Shown: positions 17,558-27,500, numbered from the stretch's first letter. The stretch is 49,430 bases of DNA from UBA2365 sp964594045 (GCA_964594045.1 CAZQKR010000032.1:1-49430); one strand, 5' to 3'. Numbers and translations are program-made. The notes: generated by a model from the letters alone, not told the origin.

Positions 17558-17612
17558 ATTTGTGCCCATCTGTGAAAACCATTTGTGTCAATTTGTGGAA
17601 GAAGATCTGTGC
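17558..17612 (+). repeat. 55-bp repeat, copy 1 (TTTGTG/TCTGTG-rich)
   Basis: This segment is identical over 55 bp to 21895-21949. It consists of short blocks ending in TTTGTG or TCTGTG about every 10-13 bp, and the pattern continues to about 17644 as AAATCTGTGTAAATCTGTGG. Both copies sit just beyond the terminator of a T9SS cargo gene. The rest of the 17344-17678 gap shows no gene. Confidence 0.85.
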
Positions 17613-17678
17613 AAATCTGTATCCAAATCTGTGTAAATCTGTGGACCTTATTATCGCAAAATTGATCATAAAAATAAA

Positions 17679-17705
17679 AAAAGCCGGACACAAAGCCCGG
17701 CTTTT
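17679..17705 (-). terminator. intrinsic terminator of the 1211-residue surface protein gene
   Basis: On the minus strand the stem AAAAGCCGG/CCGGCTTTT with a 9-nt loop is followed by a run of seven Ts. It lies 19 bp after the stop codon. Confidence 0.88.
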
Positions 17706-17723
17706 CAGTAATTTTTGAAAAGA

Positions 17724-20700
17724 TCATTCTTTGATGATCCTGACCGTTTCAGACAACTCAGGGTTGCTTATCCTGGCCAGATAAACACCTGAAGGCAGAT
17801 CTGAAAGATCGAGTTCAATCGTCTGAACTCCGGCTTTCAGTTCTCTATGCAATAGCATTACACTCTGTCCGGTGATCGTCATTAAATGGAAAGTGGTCGA
17901 TTGGTCATTATCCAGATTCAAATCAACAAACAGGCTTTTTGACACAGGTAACGGATAGGCATTGACCAATCCCGGACTGCCATTTACATTCGTCCTGTCA
18001 ACAAACACTTTTCTGGAGACTTGTTCCAATCCATCCCTGTCGACACTTCTTACCCTGTAATAAGCTTTTTGATATGGTCTGGCATCTTCAAAACTGTACA
18101 GCCTGATATCTGAAGAAAATCCGGCAGCTTCTGTTTTACCGATCTCTTCCCATCTGAGTGAACTGCCATCATTGCGTTCAACGACCATGTGCGAGGTATT
18201 TTTCTCACTGGCAGTAGACCATTCGATCAGATTGTATTTCGGCATCACTGTGGCTTTGATATCGAGGAGTTCAAGAGGTAAAGTTCCTGCCAGGGAAAGT
18301 GAAAATGTCCCTGAAGCTGTGCTCCACTGCTTCACTCTTACCAGATAATTTGTCAAATCGCGATTGGATGATCCATTTCCACCATCAAAACTTGGAATTG
18401 TATAAAGAATTGTTTCATTTTCACCCCCAAATCCATCATCATCGCAAGTGATGAAAACAGGCGCACTACAATCTGTGTATGAATACAAGTAAATGGCATA
18501 ATCCTGGCTTGCGCTGGGATCAATGGTAATGGTCAAAGTACCCCCGGGGAAAATATCAACATTGTCTATCTTATACCAGACATCAGCAGAGGTGTTCGTA
18601 AATCCGTCACATTCCTGGTTAGGAACTGAAGAGGCTGTTGCATTGACCGTCGTTCCTGTTTGTGAACCACCAAATGTTAAAGCCGTTCCGTCACATGGGT
18701 CGTTGTTGGCTGGAGGTGGGGGAGGAGCTTCTGTTGTATAAGAAAAAATAGTCGTATTACACCCAGATGCATCTCCTGATGCATTCGAAGGCACTATATA
18801 CCAATAATATAATGTGCTATAAGCACGCCCGGATGGAGTAAATGTTGTTGTAGGTGCAGTCACAGTAGAAAAAGTAGTCGGTGGATTGGCTGTCCCGTGA
18901 TAGACCTTATAGGATGTGGGAGTTCCACCTGTTCCTGCAGGCGTCCATGTTAGTGCTGTTGTCAAAGTGACTCCTGTTGATCCATCTATTGGAGTGTTTA
19001 AAGTAGCACAATCAGGCGGTGGCGGTGGCGTTTTTAAGCAGATATTTTTCACTGTACTAACTCCTGAGGACCAAGTATATAAACGTATAAAATAGGTATT
19101 TCCAATAGTTAATCCCGTCAATGTACCGCCTGCATCGGTATCAGTACACAAAATAGCAGTCATTGTACCGCCGCATGAACTCGAGAATACATGCCAATAT
19201 ACATCTGTAGATCCGGAAACATGAGTGGCCTCAAGGATCACTGAGGCAGCCGGGGCAACAAAAGAGAACCATACATCATCATCCGGTGTTCCTGAGTTGC
19301 TGGTACATGCTCCAGTTGGAGTGACATTAGAATTTGTAGCCCCTGCAGTAGATTGATTGCTTAAAGTCACACAGGTGCCATCGGTTGGTATCATTGGAAA
19401 CTGAGAGGCTCCAGCACAATTATCATTTGAAGGTGGCGCCGGCGGGGTTTTTAAACAAATATTCTGTACTGTACTAACTCCAGATGAATAGGTATATAAC
19501 CGAATATAATATGTATTACCAATAGTTAATCCTGTTAAAGTTCCACCACCATTATTATCAGTACAAAGAATAGCAGTCATGGAACTTGCACATGCACTTG
19601 AAAAAACATGCCAGTAAACATCACTATTTCCTGATACAAATGTCGCTTCCAGAATTACTGAGGTAGCAGGAGCAACAAAAGAGAACCAGACATCATCATC
19701 AGGAGTCCCTGAGTTGCTGGTACATGCTCCTGATGGAGTAACATTGGAATTGGTAGCTCCTAATGTGCTTTGATTGCTTAAGGTCACACAAGTGCCGTCT
19801 GTAGGAATTACCTGAAATGGTGTTGCATTTGCGCAATCATCGTTTGGAGGTGGTGGAGGGACTGTAGTAAAACTTGTTATTGAACATCCTGATGCAGAAC
19901 CTGCAGCATTTTTAGGTACAATTTGAACATAATAAGTTGTATTATTAATAAGTCCCAAGTAAGCAATACTTGTTGTAATTGTATTACCTAGCAACGAAAG
20001 TGGTGGATTACTTGTACCCAAATAAACATCATAGCTAGTTGCATTAGATGCAGCACTAAAAGTAATATTTCCATTAATAGCTACATTAGTTGCGTTATTT
20101 GCGGGAGAAATTATAGATGTACAAGAAGGTGGTGTAGGTGCAGTACAGGTGCGAGAAATTGTAAATGTTCCTGTAGAAGTACTTGAAGTACTATAATGAG
20201 CAATATAAACGAAATAATTAGTTCCTATTGCTGAGGTAAATGTATATGTCTCAGTTCCACCTGATCCACCATTATCCAAACAAATAATTGTGTTTAAAGC
20301 TCCGCAAGATCCAGAAAAAATATCCATTTCATGATCAAATCCGCTACCAGCAACACTTGAAATCGTGGTAGTCTGTCCATCCCCTGTAAAGGTATACCAA
20401 ACTCCGTAAAGGCTTGCACATCCACCAGGAGAAACAGATTCAGAAACTGTATTCACAGTTGTTCCTGCTAAATTGCTTGTTCCACACGGTAAACTTGTTG
20501 CATTAATGCACTCATCGTTCGAAGGGGGAGTCAAAGTAGTAAAACTCCACTCACTACATCCGTCAGCTGCCCCATTGGCATTTTTGGGTATAATTTTCCA
20601 GAAATATTGAGTATTTATTGATAAAGCGCCTGGATTGTAGGTTGTAGTCGCAACGTTACCCACTAAAGGTGGATTAGAAGCCGTTCCAAAATACACATCA

Positions 20701-21359
20701 TATGAGGTAGCTCCTGCTGCTGGAGCCCAGGATAATTGGGCATTAAGTGCAACATTTATTGCAGCATCAGCAGGAGAAGGAGAAGTGGCGCATAGTGGAG
20801 GAGTAGTAGATGGTTGGGTCGCACTAAAATCATCGATGTAGACATAATAGTCACCTGCCTGCCACTGACCTCTTATTCTTATACGCACATTATTCCCATT
20901 TGGAACAGATGCACCTGAAACGATATAGGTCACTATAGCGCAACTTGTAGAAGGCACATGATTAACTTCATTAATGGTGCCAGCAGTAATTGTATAAGTA
21001 GTACCACCATCAATTGATACTTCTGTATATATATCTCCCCAGTCAGGTGTATTTGGAGTTGCTGTACCCCCTGTGTAATTAATAATCTTATAATTAAAAG
21101 AAATTGTCAGATTCTGACCATTTGAAGCTTGTACCGGACTTTGAATATTCCCTGTTTGCGCACTAGAATAAAAATTCCTGCGCAGAACTCCAACACCTGT
21201 ACAAGGCGATGTTGTAGTTCTTGCAAAAGAAGTGTAGGTCCATCCAGTGGGTGTGGAAGTACCATCAAATGTTTCATTGATAGTAATTTGACCGCTAGAT
21301 TCCGGACTAAACAAGAAAAATCCCAAAAAAGCAGACATGATAAGTACTAATCTCTTCAT
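17724..21359 (-). CDS. large multidomain T9SS surface protein (Fn3-like and PPC-like domains)
   Basis: A 1211-residue protein with a signal peptide (MKRLVLIMSAFLGFFLFSPESSGQ). Reading order: a jelly-roll-like adhesin domain (about 25-185); Fn3-like modules opening 'SPADAAINVALNAQLSW' and similar (about 190-275, 405-500, 785-870); PPC-like beta domains, typically opening 'NDxCxxA' and with acidic DDDVWF (about 280-400, two in tandem about 505-780, another about 875-1010); a 'LPLELLDIKA' module common before sorting domains; and a T9SS type-A C-terminal domain (about 1125-1211, ending VRIIKE). It should cross the outer membrane by T9SS and become surface-attached or released. A role in adhesion or surface-layer building is inferred. 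No catalytic domain is seen. Confidence 0.88.
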   Translation of the reverse strand: MKRLVLIMSAFLGFFLFSPESSGQITINETFDGTSTPTGWTYTSFARTTTSPCTGVGVLRRNFYSSAQTGNIQSPVQASNGQNLTISFNYKIINYTGGTATPNTPDWGDIYTEVSIDGGTTYTITAGTINEVNHVPSTSCAIVTYIVSGASVPNGNNVRIRIRGQWQAGDYYVYIDDFSATQPSTTPPLCATSPSPADAAINVALNAQLSWAPAAGATSYDVYFGTASNPPLVGNVATTTYNPGALSINTQYFWKIIPKNANGAADGCSEWSFTTLTPPSNDECINATSLPCGTSNLAGTTVNTVSESVSPGGCASLYGVWYTFTGDGQTTTISSVAGSGFDHEMDIFSGSCGALNTIICLDNGGSGGTETYTFTSAIGTNYFVYIAHYSTSSTSTGTFTISRTCTAPTPPSCTSIISPANNATNVAINGNITFSAASNATSYDVYLGTSNPPLSLLGNTITTSIAYLGLINNTTYYVQIVPKNAAGSASGCSITSFTTVPPPPPNDDCANATPFQVIPTDGTCVTLSNQSTLGATNSNVTPSGACTSNSGTPDDDVWFSFVAPATSVILEATFVSGNSDVYWHVFSSACASSMTAILCTDNNGGGTLTGLTIGNTYYIRLYTYSSGVSTVQNICLKTPPAPPSNDNCAGASQFPMIPTDGTCVTLSNQSTAGATNSNVTPTGACTSNSGTPDDDVWFSFVAPAASVILEATHVSGSTDVYWHVFSSSCGGTMTAILCTDTDAGGTLTGLTIGNTYFIRLYTWSSGVSTVKNICLKTPPPPPDCATLNTPIDGSTGVTLTTALTWTPAGTGGTPTSYKVYHGTANPPTTFSTVTAPTTTFTPSGRAYSTLYYWYIVPSNASGDASGCNTTIFSYTTEAPPPPPANNDPCDGTALTFGGSQTGTTVNATASSVPNQECDGFTNTSADVWYKIDNVDIFPGGTLTITIDPSASQDYAIYLYSYTDCSAPVFITCDDDGFGGENETILYTIPSFDGGNGSSNRDLTNYLVRVKQWSTASGTFSLSLAGTLPLELLDIKATVMPKYNLIEWSTASEKNTSHMVVERNDGSSLRWEEIGKTEAAGFSSDIRLYSFEDARPYQKAYYRVRSVDRDGLEQVSRKVFVDRTNVNGSPGLVNAYPLPVSKSLFVDLNLDNDQSTTFHLMTITGQSVMLLHRELKAGVQTIELDLSDLPSGVYLARISNPELSETVRIIKE
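19030..19863 (-). repeat. 417-bp internal tandem duplication (139 residues)
   Basis: Two consecutive segments start at 19030 and 19447 and repeat with a period of exactly 417 bp (139 codons) inside the large surface protein. Each carries PTDGTCVTLSNQST, SGTPDDDVWFSFVAPA and LTGLTIGNTY. The protein is highly conserved between copies while many synonymous bases differ, so the duplication is not brand new. Confidence 0.85.
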
Positions 21360-22041
21360 AATTTCAGTTTTAAATTGACAAAATTGTTTATACTTTTAGA
21401 TCTGAGGATCAATGAAAATTGAATTGATAATTAAGAAAACTTTATACTGGTGAATAATTCACCAGATGCGATTATCAAAAAAATAACAATCCATTTTCGC
21501 CCTCAAACGTCTTTTTACGGGTTTATTTTGCTCAAACATAAAAATTTTTAGTGGCATTTCAAAAATATCTAAACTCAAATTTACATGGGGCAAAAACTTT
21601 AACATTTGAGGTAGATCGCCAACTTATATTTGATTGTCAATATGTTATTAAAAATGGTCCCATTTCCTCTCTTTCAAAATCTATTTTTGAGCATTCCTGA
21701 CAATAAATCAAAATATCAGATGATCGGATGAAATGCGATTTGTATGATTCTATTCTCGGGACAAGGTCACTCAAAACTTTATCTTTTGATGAAGATGAAA
21801 TGGGGGTTCTCAGCCTATTTTTTGGGTATTCGGGATTTGTTAGCCACTGCATTTGTTTATTCCTCGTAAAGACTCAAAAAGGTAACAAAAAGCAATTTGT
21901 GCCCATCTGTGAAAACCATTTGTGTCAATTTGTGGAAGAAGATCTGTGCCCAAATCTGGGGATAAAAAAAACAGCCTGAGCATACCCAGACTGTTTTTTC
22001 CCAGCCGGACTTTCATCCGAACTAAAATATTTAATTATTAC
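21360..22041. other. 682-bp intergenic region with second 55-bp repeat copy
   Basis: It carries the upstream region of the 1211-residue protein gene, AT-rich DNA without a convincing gene, the second 55-bp repeat copy at 21895-21949, and the terminator of the next T9SS gene at 21965-21999. Short frames here have no signal or domain. Confidence 0.6.
21965..21999 (-). terminator. terminator of the 378-residue T9SS gene
   Basis: The stem AAAAAACAG/CTGTTTTTT is extended by CTG/CAG after one mismatch. The T-run lies on the minus-strand side, about 42 bp after the stop codon. Confidence 0.7.
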
Positions 22042-23178
22042 TTAATCCACCTTGACCATCCTTTGCTGGTACACCTGATCCCCGTGTTTTACCATGATCT
22101 GGTAGGTATTGGCCGGCAACTGATCCACTTCCACAGGTTCCTTATCTGAAGCCCTGAACGTTTTCCTCATCACCAGGCTTCCATCCATTCCGATGATGGT
22201 CAACTCCATATCTTCTCCGTTGTGGTCGATCCCGGAAAGATCGATATACAGCTTTTGTGTTGCAGGGTTCGGATGGATATGGATAAATCCTTCGTTCCTT
22301 TCAAACAACACAGATCTGATGTCCGAATACTGGTACCGTCCATCCTGATCGCACATTTTGAGGCGGTAATAAACTTCCTGACTGGAACTCGTAAACCTGG
22401 GTAATCGACCATCAAAAAACCGGTAGCCTCTTTGATCCCTGCTGTAACCTGCAGCTGCAACTCTACCTATCGTTTCCCACCTGTATCCGTTGAGACTTCT
22501 TTCGATACTGAAGTGGGAAGAGTTTGTCTCAGTTACAGTAGTCCAATTCAGGAAAACACTACGCTCTCCCATCTTCTCAGCGGTAAAGTCTTCCAATTTT
22601 ATTGGCAATGTGCCCAATATTAGCGGGTTTTCATCTGTTGTTATTGTACCATTAAACAGGGATATCGCAATTGTAGTAAAAGCCCCATTATGAAATATAT
22701 TTCCTTGAATTTGAGGATTCCCAGAGTTAGAAGGTGTAATTGTTTGTGGAAAAACAATAGTATTCGCGCTCGAGACTACCATTGTACCATATAATTGAGG
22801 AGTATTTGTTATGCTTGGTGCTGTAGATTCATCAGAATAAACTGCGTGCATGGCACGCATTTTATTTTGCGCTGTAATATAGCCACAGTTTTGAGGTAGA
22901 AAAGGGGGCAACATCGCAAAAGCAGGGGCCAAAGTAAATGTAACAGTTCCAGGCGCAAATTGCCCAGCAGAATAAACGAAAATAGTATTTAATGCGGCCA
23001 ATTTCATTGGTTCCGGACTCGTCTTTGAAACGTATAACTGCAAAGTAAATGAATTTGATGTATATGCAGTCTGTACGTAATCAACATGTAATTGCTGACT
23101 ATTCAAATTATTTAATACTGAACTGAAGAATAGTAAGCTAATTATTCTTAAAAATATTATTGATTTATAACTTTTCAT
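22042..23178 (-). CDS. T9SS type-A sorting-domain protein
   Basis: A 378-residue protein. A signal peptide covers about the first 27 residues. Residues about 30-190 form a beta-rich domain reminiscent of cohesin-like or adhesin domains; no family is certain. Residues about 195-290 carry the 'LPIKLEDFTAEKMGERSVFLNW' type module. The last ~85 residues ('HIHPNPATQKLYIDLSG' to 'QQRMVKVD') are a type-A sorting domain, so the protein should be exported by T9SS. It lies 35 bp downstream of the dockerin-repeat gene in the same direction, which suggests one transcript. If the first domain is cohesin-like, the pair could interact; that is speculation. Confidence 0.82.
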   Translation of the reverse strand: MKSYKSIIFLRIISLLFFSSVLNNLNSQQLHVDYVQTAYTSNSFTLQLYVSKTSPEPMKLAALNTIFVYSAGQFAPGTVTFTLAPAFAMLPPFLPQNCGYITAQNKMRAMHAVYSDESTAPSITNTPQLYGTMVVSSANTIVFPQTITPSNSGNPQIQGNIFHNGAFTTIAISLFNGTITTDENPLILGTLPIKLEDFTAEKMGERSVFLNWTTVTETNSSHFSIERSLNGYRWETIGRVAAAGYSRDQRGYRFFDGRLPRFTSSSQEVYYRLKMCDQDGRYQYSDIRSVLFERNEGFIHIHPNPATQKLYIDLSGIDHNGEDMELTIIGMDGSLVMRKTFRASDKEPVEVDQLPANTYQIMVKHGDQVYQQRMVKVD

Positions 23179-23213
23179 ATCTATAAATTTACTTAATTAT
23201 CTATATTATCTGA

Positions 23214-24665
23214 TTAAGGCTTTTGGACTGATATGAAATTAAAATAGTTCAATTCCCAAATCGGATAGTCAAAATTATCAACATTACCATCTCCATTTAA
23301 ATCCGTTCTGAAATAACCAGAAAGAAAATTAAAATAATCCAACTCCCAAACAGGATAATCGAAATTGTCAATGTTTCCATCCCCGGGCACTCCATCTATA
23401 TCCCCGCTATACATGCACCACACACCTCCAACCTGTACCATATTACTTCCATATGCCTGCCCTGATCCACTTGCAAAACTATAATTGGTAGAATTACCAA
23501 ATAAAACAGGTGATGCACTCCATGTCTCCAATGCATTCCGATGCTTAAGCACAACAAAGTAACTGTTCCCACTTACTGCTCCTGGATAGGTACAAGTCAT
23601 CGTACCATTCGTATTAATGATACCCGTAAATGTATGCACCAAACCATAAGGGGCTGTCGCAGATCTTAATTCAACAGTCAGGTTGTCACATTGAGAACCT
23701 GTTGCTCCAGGAACTCCACTGTTCAAAAGAACCGGGCGCATTGTACTTCCATTCATGTACCCTTCTATAAATGCTGTCAGGTTTAGTATAGTATTCTTGG
23801 TAAACCCGGTAAATCCCACATTTGTATTCGTGGCTGTTGAAGAAACCGTATTTCCGCTGTGGGCAGCATTGGTATAATCCCAGTTTGCTCCGTCCCAGCT
23901 GGCCCCGTCAATATTGGCCTGGGTGCCGACCACGTCATTACCGGGAATAAAGGTTCCGGTCAGGTTGGCGCTGTAGCCTGTGATACCGCTGGCCTGTACG
24001 TTCCAGTAGCGGGTCAGGTAGTCCGGGGCAGTACCCGGTTTGTCGGGATGCACGGCATTGACCACATTCACGCCCACATTGGCACTGCTGTAGGAACCTG
24101 TAATAGCCGCTGTCAAAGGTGAATAGTTGGTTGAAGCAACATTGTCGCCCACTTCAAATGTTAGTGTTCCATTTGCTGAAATCGGCTTGATGAACTTGCC
24201 ACTTCCGGTAGCTACAACGTATTCATTGCTGCTGGCCCCTGTAACTGTACCTCCACTCCCCATCGTCAGATCATAATTTCCCAGCACCACCTTATTGTTG
24301 CTGCCGGCAAAATCCAACTGACCGTTGATGGTCATCGCATCCAAAAGGACGACATTGGCGCTGGTCTTATCCACCTGTAAATTGCCGAAAACACCACCTC
24401 CGCTCGTCACATCAGAATTGGCAGTTCCTGAAAAAATGGTCTGTGATGCAGCATTGAAATTCATCGTAGCAGCATTGGTAAAATCACCTGAAACATCGAG
24501 GGTTGCACCGCTTTCCAGTACAATGCTTCCACTGCTGTTGGTTATGTCGCTTTGCACGACCAGGCTTGCTCCACTCTTTACGGTGATGGTGCCGCCCTGG
24601 TTGACCAACTGAGCCTGCAAAGCAAATATACTTAAGGAGAAGAATAAGATAAGAACAATTCTCAT
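23214..24665 (-). CDS. secreted protein with two C-terminal dockerin/EF-hand-like repeats
   Basis: A 483-residue protein with a signal peptide (MRIVLILFFSLSIFALQAQ). The N-terminal ~150 residues are G/S/T/N-rich and periodic, as in a beta-solenoid ('SGASLVVQSDITNSSGSIVL'). Middle residues 150-300 are beta-rich. Near the end two repeats read DGNIDNFDYPVWELDYFNF and DLNGDGNVDNFDYPIWELN. DxNxDGxxxxxDYxxW is the calcium-binding dockerin pattern, here with aromatic-rich helices. No type-A sorting domain follows, so the export route or anchoring differs from its neighbours. A TGACTTTG box at 24701-24708 (minus strand), with TTG 21 bp upstream, may be its promoter. Confidence 0.78.
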   Translation of the reverse strand: MRIVLILFFSLSIFALQAQLVNQGGTITVKSGASLVVQSDITNSSGSIVLESGATLDVSGDFTNAATMNFNAASQTIFSGTANSDVTSGGGVFGNLQVDKTSANVVLLDAMTINGQLDFAGSNNKVVLGNYDLTMGSGGTVTGASSNEYVVATGSGKFIKPISANGTLTFEVGDNVASTNYSPLTAAITGSYSSANVGVNVVNAVHPDKPGTAPDYLTRYWNVQASGITGYSANLTGTFIPGNDVVGTQANIDGASWDGANWDYTNAAHSGNTVSSTATNTNVGFTGFTKNTILNLTAFIEGYMNGSTMRPVLLNSGVPGATGSQCDNLTVELRSATAPYGLVHTFTGIINTNGTMTCTYPGAVSGNSYFVVLKHRNALETWSASPVLFGNSTNYSFASGSGQAYGSNMVQVGGVWCMYSGDIDGVPGDGNIDNFDYPVWELDYFNFLSGYFRTDLNGDGNVDNFDYPIWELNYFNFISVQKP

Positions 24666-25176
24666 TTCATTTATTTTTGGTTATTAAAGGTTTTAACCGT
24701 CAAAGTCAAAATACTCGATCAATTTGGTGCAACACCAATATGTTTAACAAAGGGATTCTTTTAAAAACAATTTCGCTGCACCAATACGGTACGGAAGTTA
24801 CATCTGCAATTCAAAACTATAACATAATTTTAAACAATACAACAAACAGCATACAGAAATTTATCTGTTTATTTTTGTATTACGACAATTACCTGTTTCT
24901 CAAAGATAATTTTTATCACAACAAATTTACATCACTAATTTCATACAAACCATAATTTGTGGTGAACAGCCGGAAATAATTTGTGAAATGCTGTTTTTTT
25001 GAAGCCAAATGCATTCATAAGCAAGAATTTTGACCCAAATTGACAAAAATCAAATAAAATTCAACTTTTTTGTAACGTTTTACAGCCGGCAAGCATTATG
25101 CTTTTGTTGGAACAAATGATTTACTGCCGGCAGGAACAGGTTTTAATAAAATTTGAAAATTCATATTATATTTTTC
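24666..25176. other. 511-bp divergent intergenic region
   Basis: Separates the leftward dockerin-repeat gene from the rightward lipoprotein operon. It is AT-rich. One candidate promoter (24701-24732, minus strand) serves the left gene. No gene or repeat is seen in the rest. Confidence 0.45.
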
Positions 25177-26946
25177 ATGATACGGTATTTCTTTTTATTC
25201 TTTTGTGCTTTCTTACTGCTGCTCTCCTGCAGGAAGGAGGTGGATATTTTTGTGGATGAGGATCCGATCACCGATCCGCCCGCAGAACTGGTATCCACCA
25301 GCATATACGGACAGGTGATCAGCGAGTATGCTTTGCCCGTTCCGGATGCAGTAGTGAAGATCAGGGAATACGAAGTCAAGACAGATGCGAACGGATATTT
25401 TGAGTTCGACCACATCCAGGCCAATAAATACGGAACACAGATCATAGCCTCGAAAGACGGATTCATGAAAAACATCATCACCGTTTATCCAAGGCTGAAC
25501 CAGCAAATGTTCAGAACCATCATTTTGTCCCAAAACGTGAATTCTGCCACCTTCCTGAGCAGCAGCGGCACAAGGATTGAAATGGGCAGTCAAACCAGGC
25601 TGGATATCCCGCCGAATAGCATCGTCTACAATTCTGACGGTTCGGATTATACCGGACAGGTCGTTTTGAACTGGTCGAGGCACGAATTGACGGATAACCA
25701 TTTTCTGAATCTCATACCCGGAGAACTGATCGGTCAGGACTCCGCAAATATCCGCAAAGGTCTTGATCCGGTTGGTATTCTGCAAATGTCGATGACCGAC
25801 CCGAATGGTATTCCGCTGAGACTGGCCCAGGGCAAAACTGCAGATCTGCGATACCAGGTGACATCTTCCTACAAAGGTCTGCTGGAGGATAAAATACCCA
25901 TGTGGTATTATGATTCCAAAAAAAATAAATGGATCGAAAGCGCTGAAGGGATCAAAACAGCTGCAAAAATATACGAAACATCGCTGCCGGCCATTGCCGA
26001 CTGGAGCTTGGCATATCCGGAAGAGATCGTACCCTTCAAAGGCACATTGACAGACCATAAAGGAAAAGGACTCAAAAACTTTTCCCTCACCGTTGAATCA
26101 GGAATGAATAAAACCATACTGTCAACAGACCATGACGGGTACTTTTTTGGTCATGTGCCGGCCAACAAGCCCCTTTCTGTTGTCATCCTGAATGACTGCG
26201 GCATTGAAGTGCAACAGGAAGTCATCAACGCAGCATCATCAGACATCACATTTGACAAGCAGGTTGAGGAAAGTGCTGACTGCAGTACAATTCCGGTCAG
26301 CGGTGTACTGGTCGATTGCGAGGGTAAAAAACTGACCAACGGCTATGTGCTGCTCAAAACCAAAAACAAACATTATTTTCTGGGGACTGACCAGGAAGGT
26401 AATATTTCCGGAGAATTCAGGGTCTGCGGTGAAACTGATGAGGTGACGCTGGAAGCTGTGGATTATAAAAACAACATTCAGGCAGTCATGGACGTTGATA
26501 TTTTACTGGGTGATGCATTACAGCTCGGCATTTGGAAGATCTGCGACAGAGTGGACGGATACATTTCAGTGCAGTTCAACGACCGTGTTTACCTGGTCAA
26601 CCAGGAGATCATGGTGGAACAGGACGAAAGTGATGTGATCTTCAGTGCAGCATCCGGTTTATTCGAGGTTGAATGCTGGATCAGGGATTTCAGCGGAGAA
26701 GGCATATATCTGATCCAAAATGAATCTTCTGCGGATTTTATCCTGACTTTTACTCCTTTTTCTCAGGATGCGCCTAAGTTGGTTCCCAAAGATGTCGCCT
26801 CACTGTCCACTTTCAAACTGGAAGTTACCAAATATGTTAAAAACGAACTGATACAGGGCAAAATCGAAGGTTTGGCCAGAGATATGAACAACAACAACAA
26901 GGAAGGAATGATGTACATCAAATTCAGTATACCATTGCGACAATAA
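25177..26946 (+). CDS. lipoprotein with carboxypeptidase-regulatory-like domains
   Basis: A 589-residue protein. ATG 25177 is chosen over TTG 25153 because it directly opens a lipoprotein signal (MIRYFFLFFCAFLLLLS-C18). Three beta-sandwich modules of carboxypeptidase-regulatory type are visible: 'STSIYGQVISEYALPVPDAV' with DANGYFEF (about 42-110), 'FKGTLTDHKGKGLKNF' with DHDGYFFG (about 288-345), and 'VSGVLVDCEGKKLTNG' with DQEGNISG (about 376-440). Such modules bind or space surface components. It is 14 bp upstream of an ECF sigma gene, so it probably belongs to an envelope-signalling or surface-assembly operon. Confidence 0.8.
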   Translation: MIRYFFLFFCAFLLLLSCRKEVDIFVDEDPITDPPAELVSTSIYGQVISEYALPVPDAVVKIREYEVKTDANGYFEFDHIQANKYGTQIIASKDGFMKNIITVYPRLNQQMFRTIILSQNVNSATFLSSSGTRIEMGSQTRLDIPPNSIVYNSDGSDYTGQVVLNWSRHELTDNHFLNLIPGELIGQDSANIRKGLDPVGILQMSMTDPNGIPLRLAQGKTADLRYQVTSSYKGLLEDKIPMWYYDSKKNKWIESAEGIKTAAKIYETSLPAIADWSLAYPEEIVPFKGTLTDHKGKGLKNFSLTVESGMNKTILSTDHDGYFFGHVPANKPLSVVILNDCGIEVQQEVINAASSDITFDKQVEESADCSTIPVSGVLVDCEGKKLTNGYVLLKTKNKHYFLGTDQEGNISGEFRVCGETDEVTLEAVDYKNNIQAVMDVDILLGDALQLGIWKICDRVDGYISVQFNDRVYLVNQEIMVEQDESDVIFSAASGLFEVECWIRDFSGEGIYLIQNESSADFILTFTPFSQDAPKLVPKDVASLSTFKLEVTKYVKNELIQGKIEGLARDMNNNNKEGMMYIKFSIPLRQ

Positions 26947-26960
26947 ATAAATTTTCCGGG

Positions 26961-27500
26961 GTGGAGATTCAACAAATGATCATAGCGTGTCAGAATGATG
27001 ACAGGAGGGCCCAAAAGCTGCTCATGGAGACCTATGCTTCTTATTTGTTCGGTGTATGTAAGCGGTATACCAGGGATGAACAGGAAGCCAAGGATGTCCT
27101 TCAGGAGGCTTTTATCTCGATCTATGCACATATTGGAGAATTCAAATCCGACACAGGTGCATTCAAAGCCTGGATAAGGAGAATAGCAGTGAATGCTGCA
27201 CTGCAAAAACTGAGAAAAACATATCAGAAAAAGGAAATCATGCACGATGTGATCCAGGATGACCGGACAGAAGTACCCGAAGTGCTGGATAAGATCAACG
27301 TGGATGACCTGCTCAATGCCATCAGTAAACTGCCTGATCTTTACAGACATGTATTCAACCTGTATGTCATTGAAGGATATAAACATAAAGATATCGGAGA
27401 AATGCTCGGCATGAAGGAAAGCAGCTCAAGGGCAGTTCTGGCCAGGGCAAAAAGCCAACTCCGGGATTATTTGTCAATTTATGAAAAAGTAGCCATATAA
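26961..27500 (+). CDS. ECF-type RNA polymerase sigma factor
   Basis: A 179-residue protein. Region 2 includes 'DEQEAKDVLQEAFISIYAHI' and 'FKAWIRRIAVNAAL'; region 4 includes 'LPDLYRHVFNLYVIEGYKHKDI' and 'LGMKESSSRAVLARAKSQLR'. GTG 26961 gives the usual family N-terminal length before 'ACQNDDRRAQ'; ATG 26976 is an alternative with a GGAG nearby. The stop overlaps the next start as TAATG, so the two should be coupled. It probably controls envelope genes, perhaps this operon itself. It belongs to the Bacteroidota group usually paired with unusual anti-sigma proteins. Confidence 0.92.
   Translation: MEIQQMIIACQNDDRRAQKLLMETYASYLFGVCKRYTRDEQEAKDVLQEAFISIYAHIGEFKSDTGAFKAWIRRIAVNAALQKLRKTYQKKEIMHDVIQDDRTEVPEVLDKINVDDLLNAISKLPDLYRHVFNLYVIEGYKHKDIGEMLGMKESSSRAVLARAKSQLRDYLSIYEKVAI

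Noticed and set aside
25213..26058. A 281-codon minus-strand frame under the lipoprotein gene
   Set aside because: It is a shadow of the plus-strand lipoprotein, which has a clear lipobox and repeated domains.
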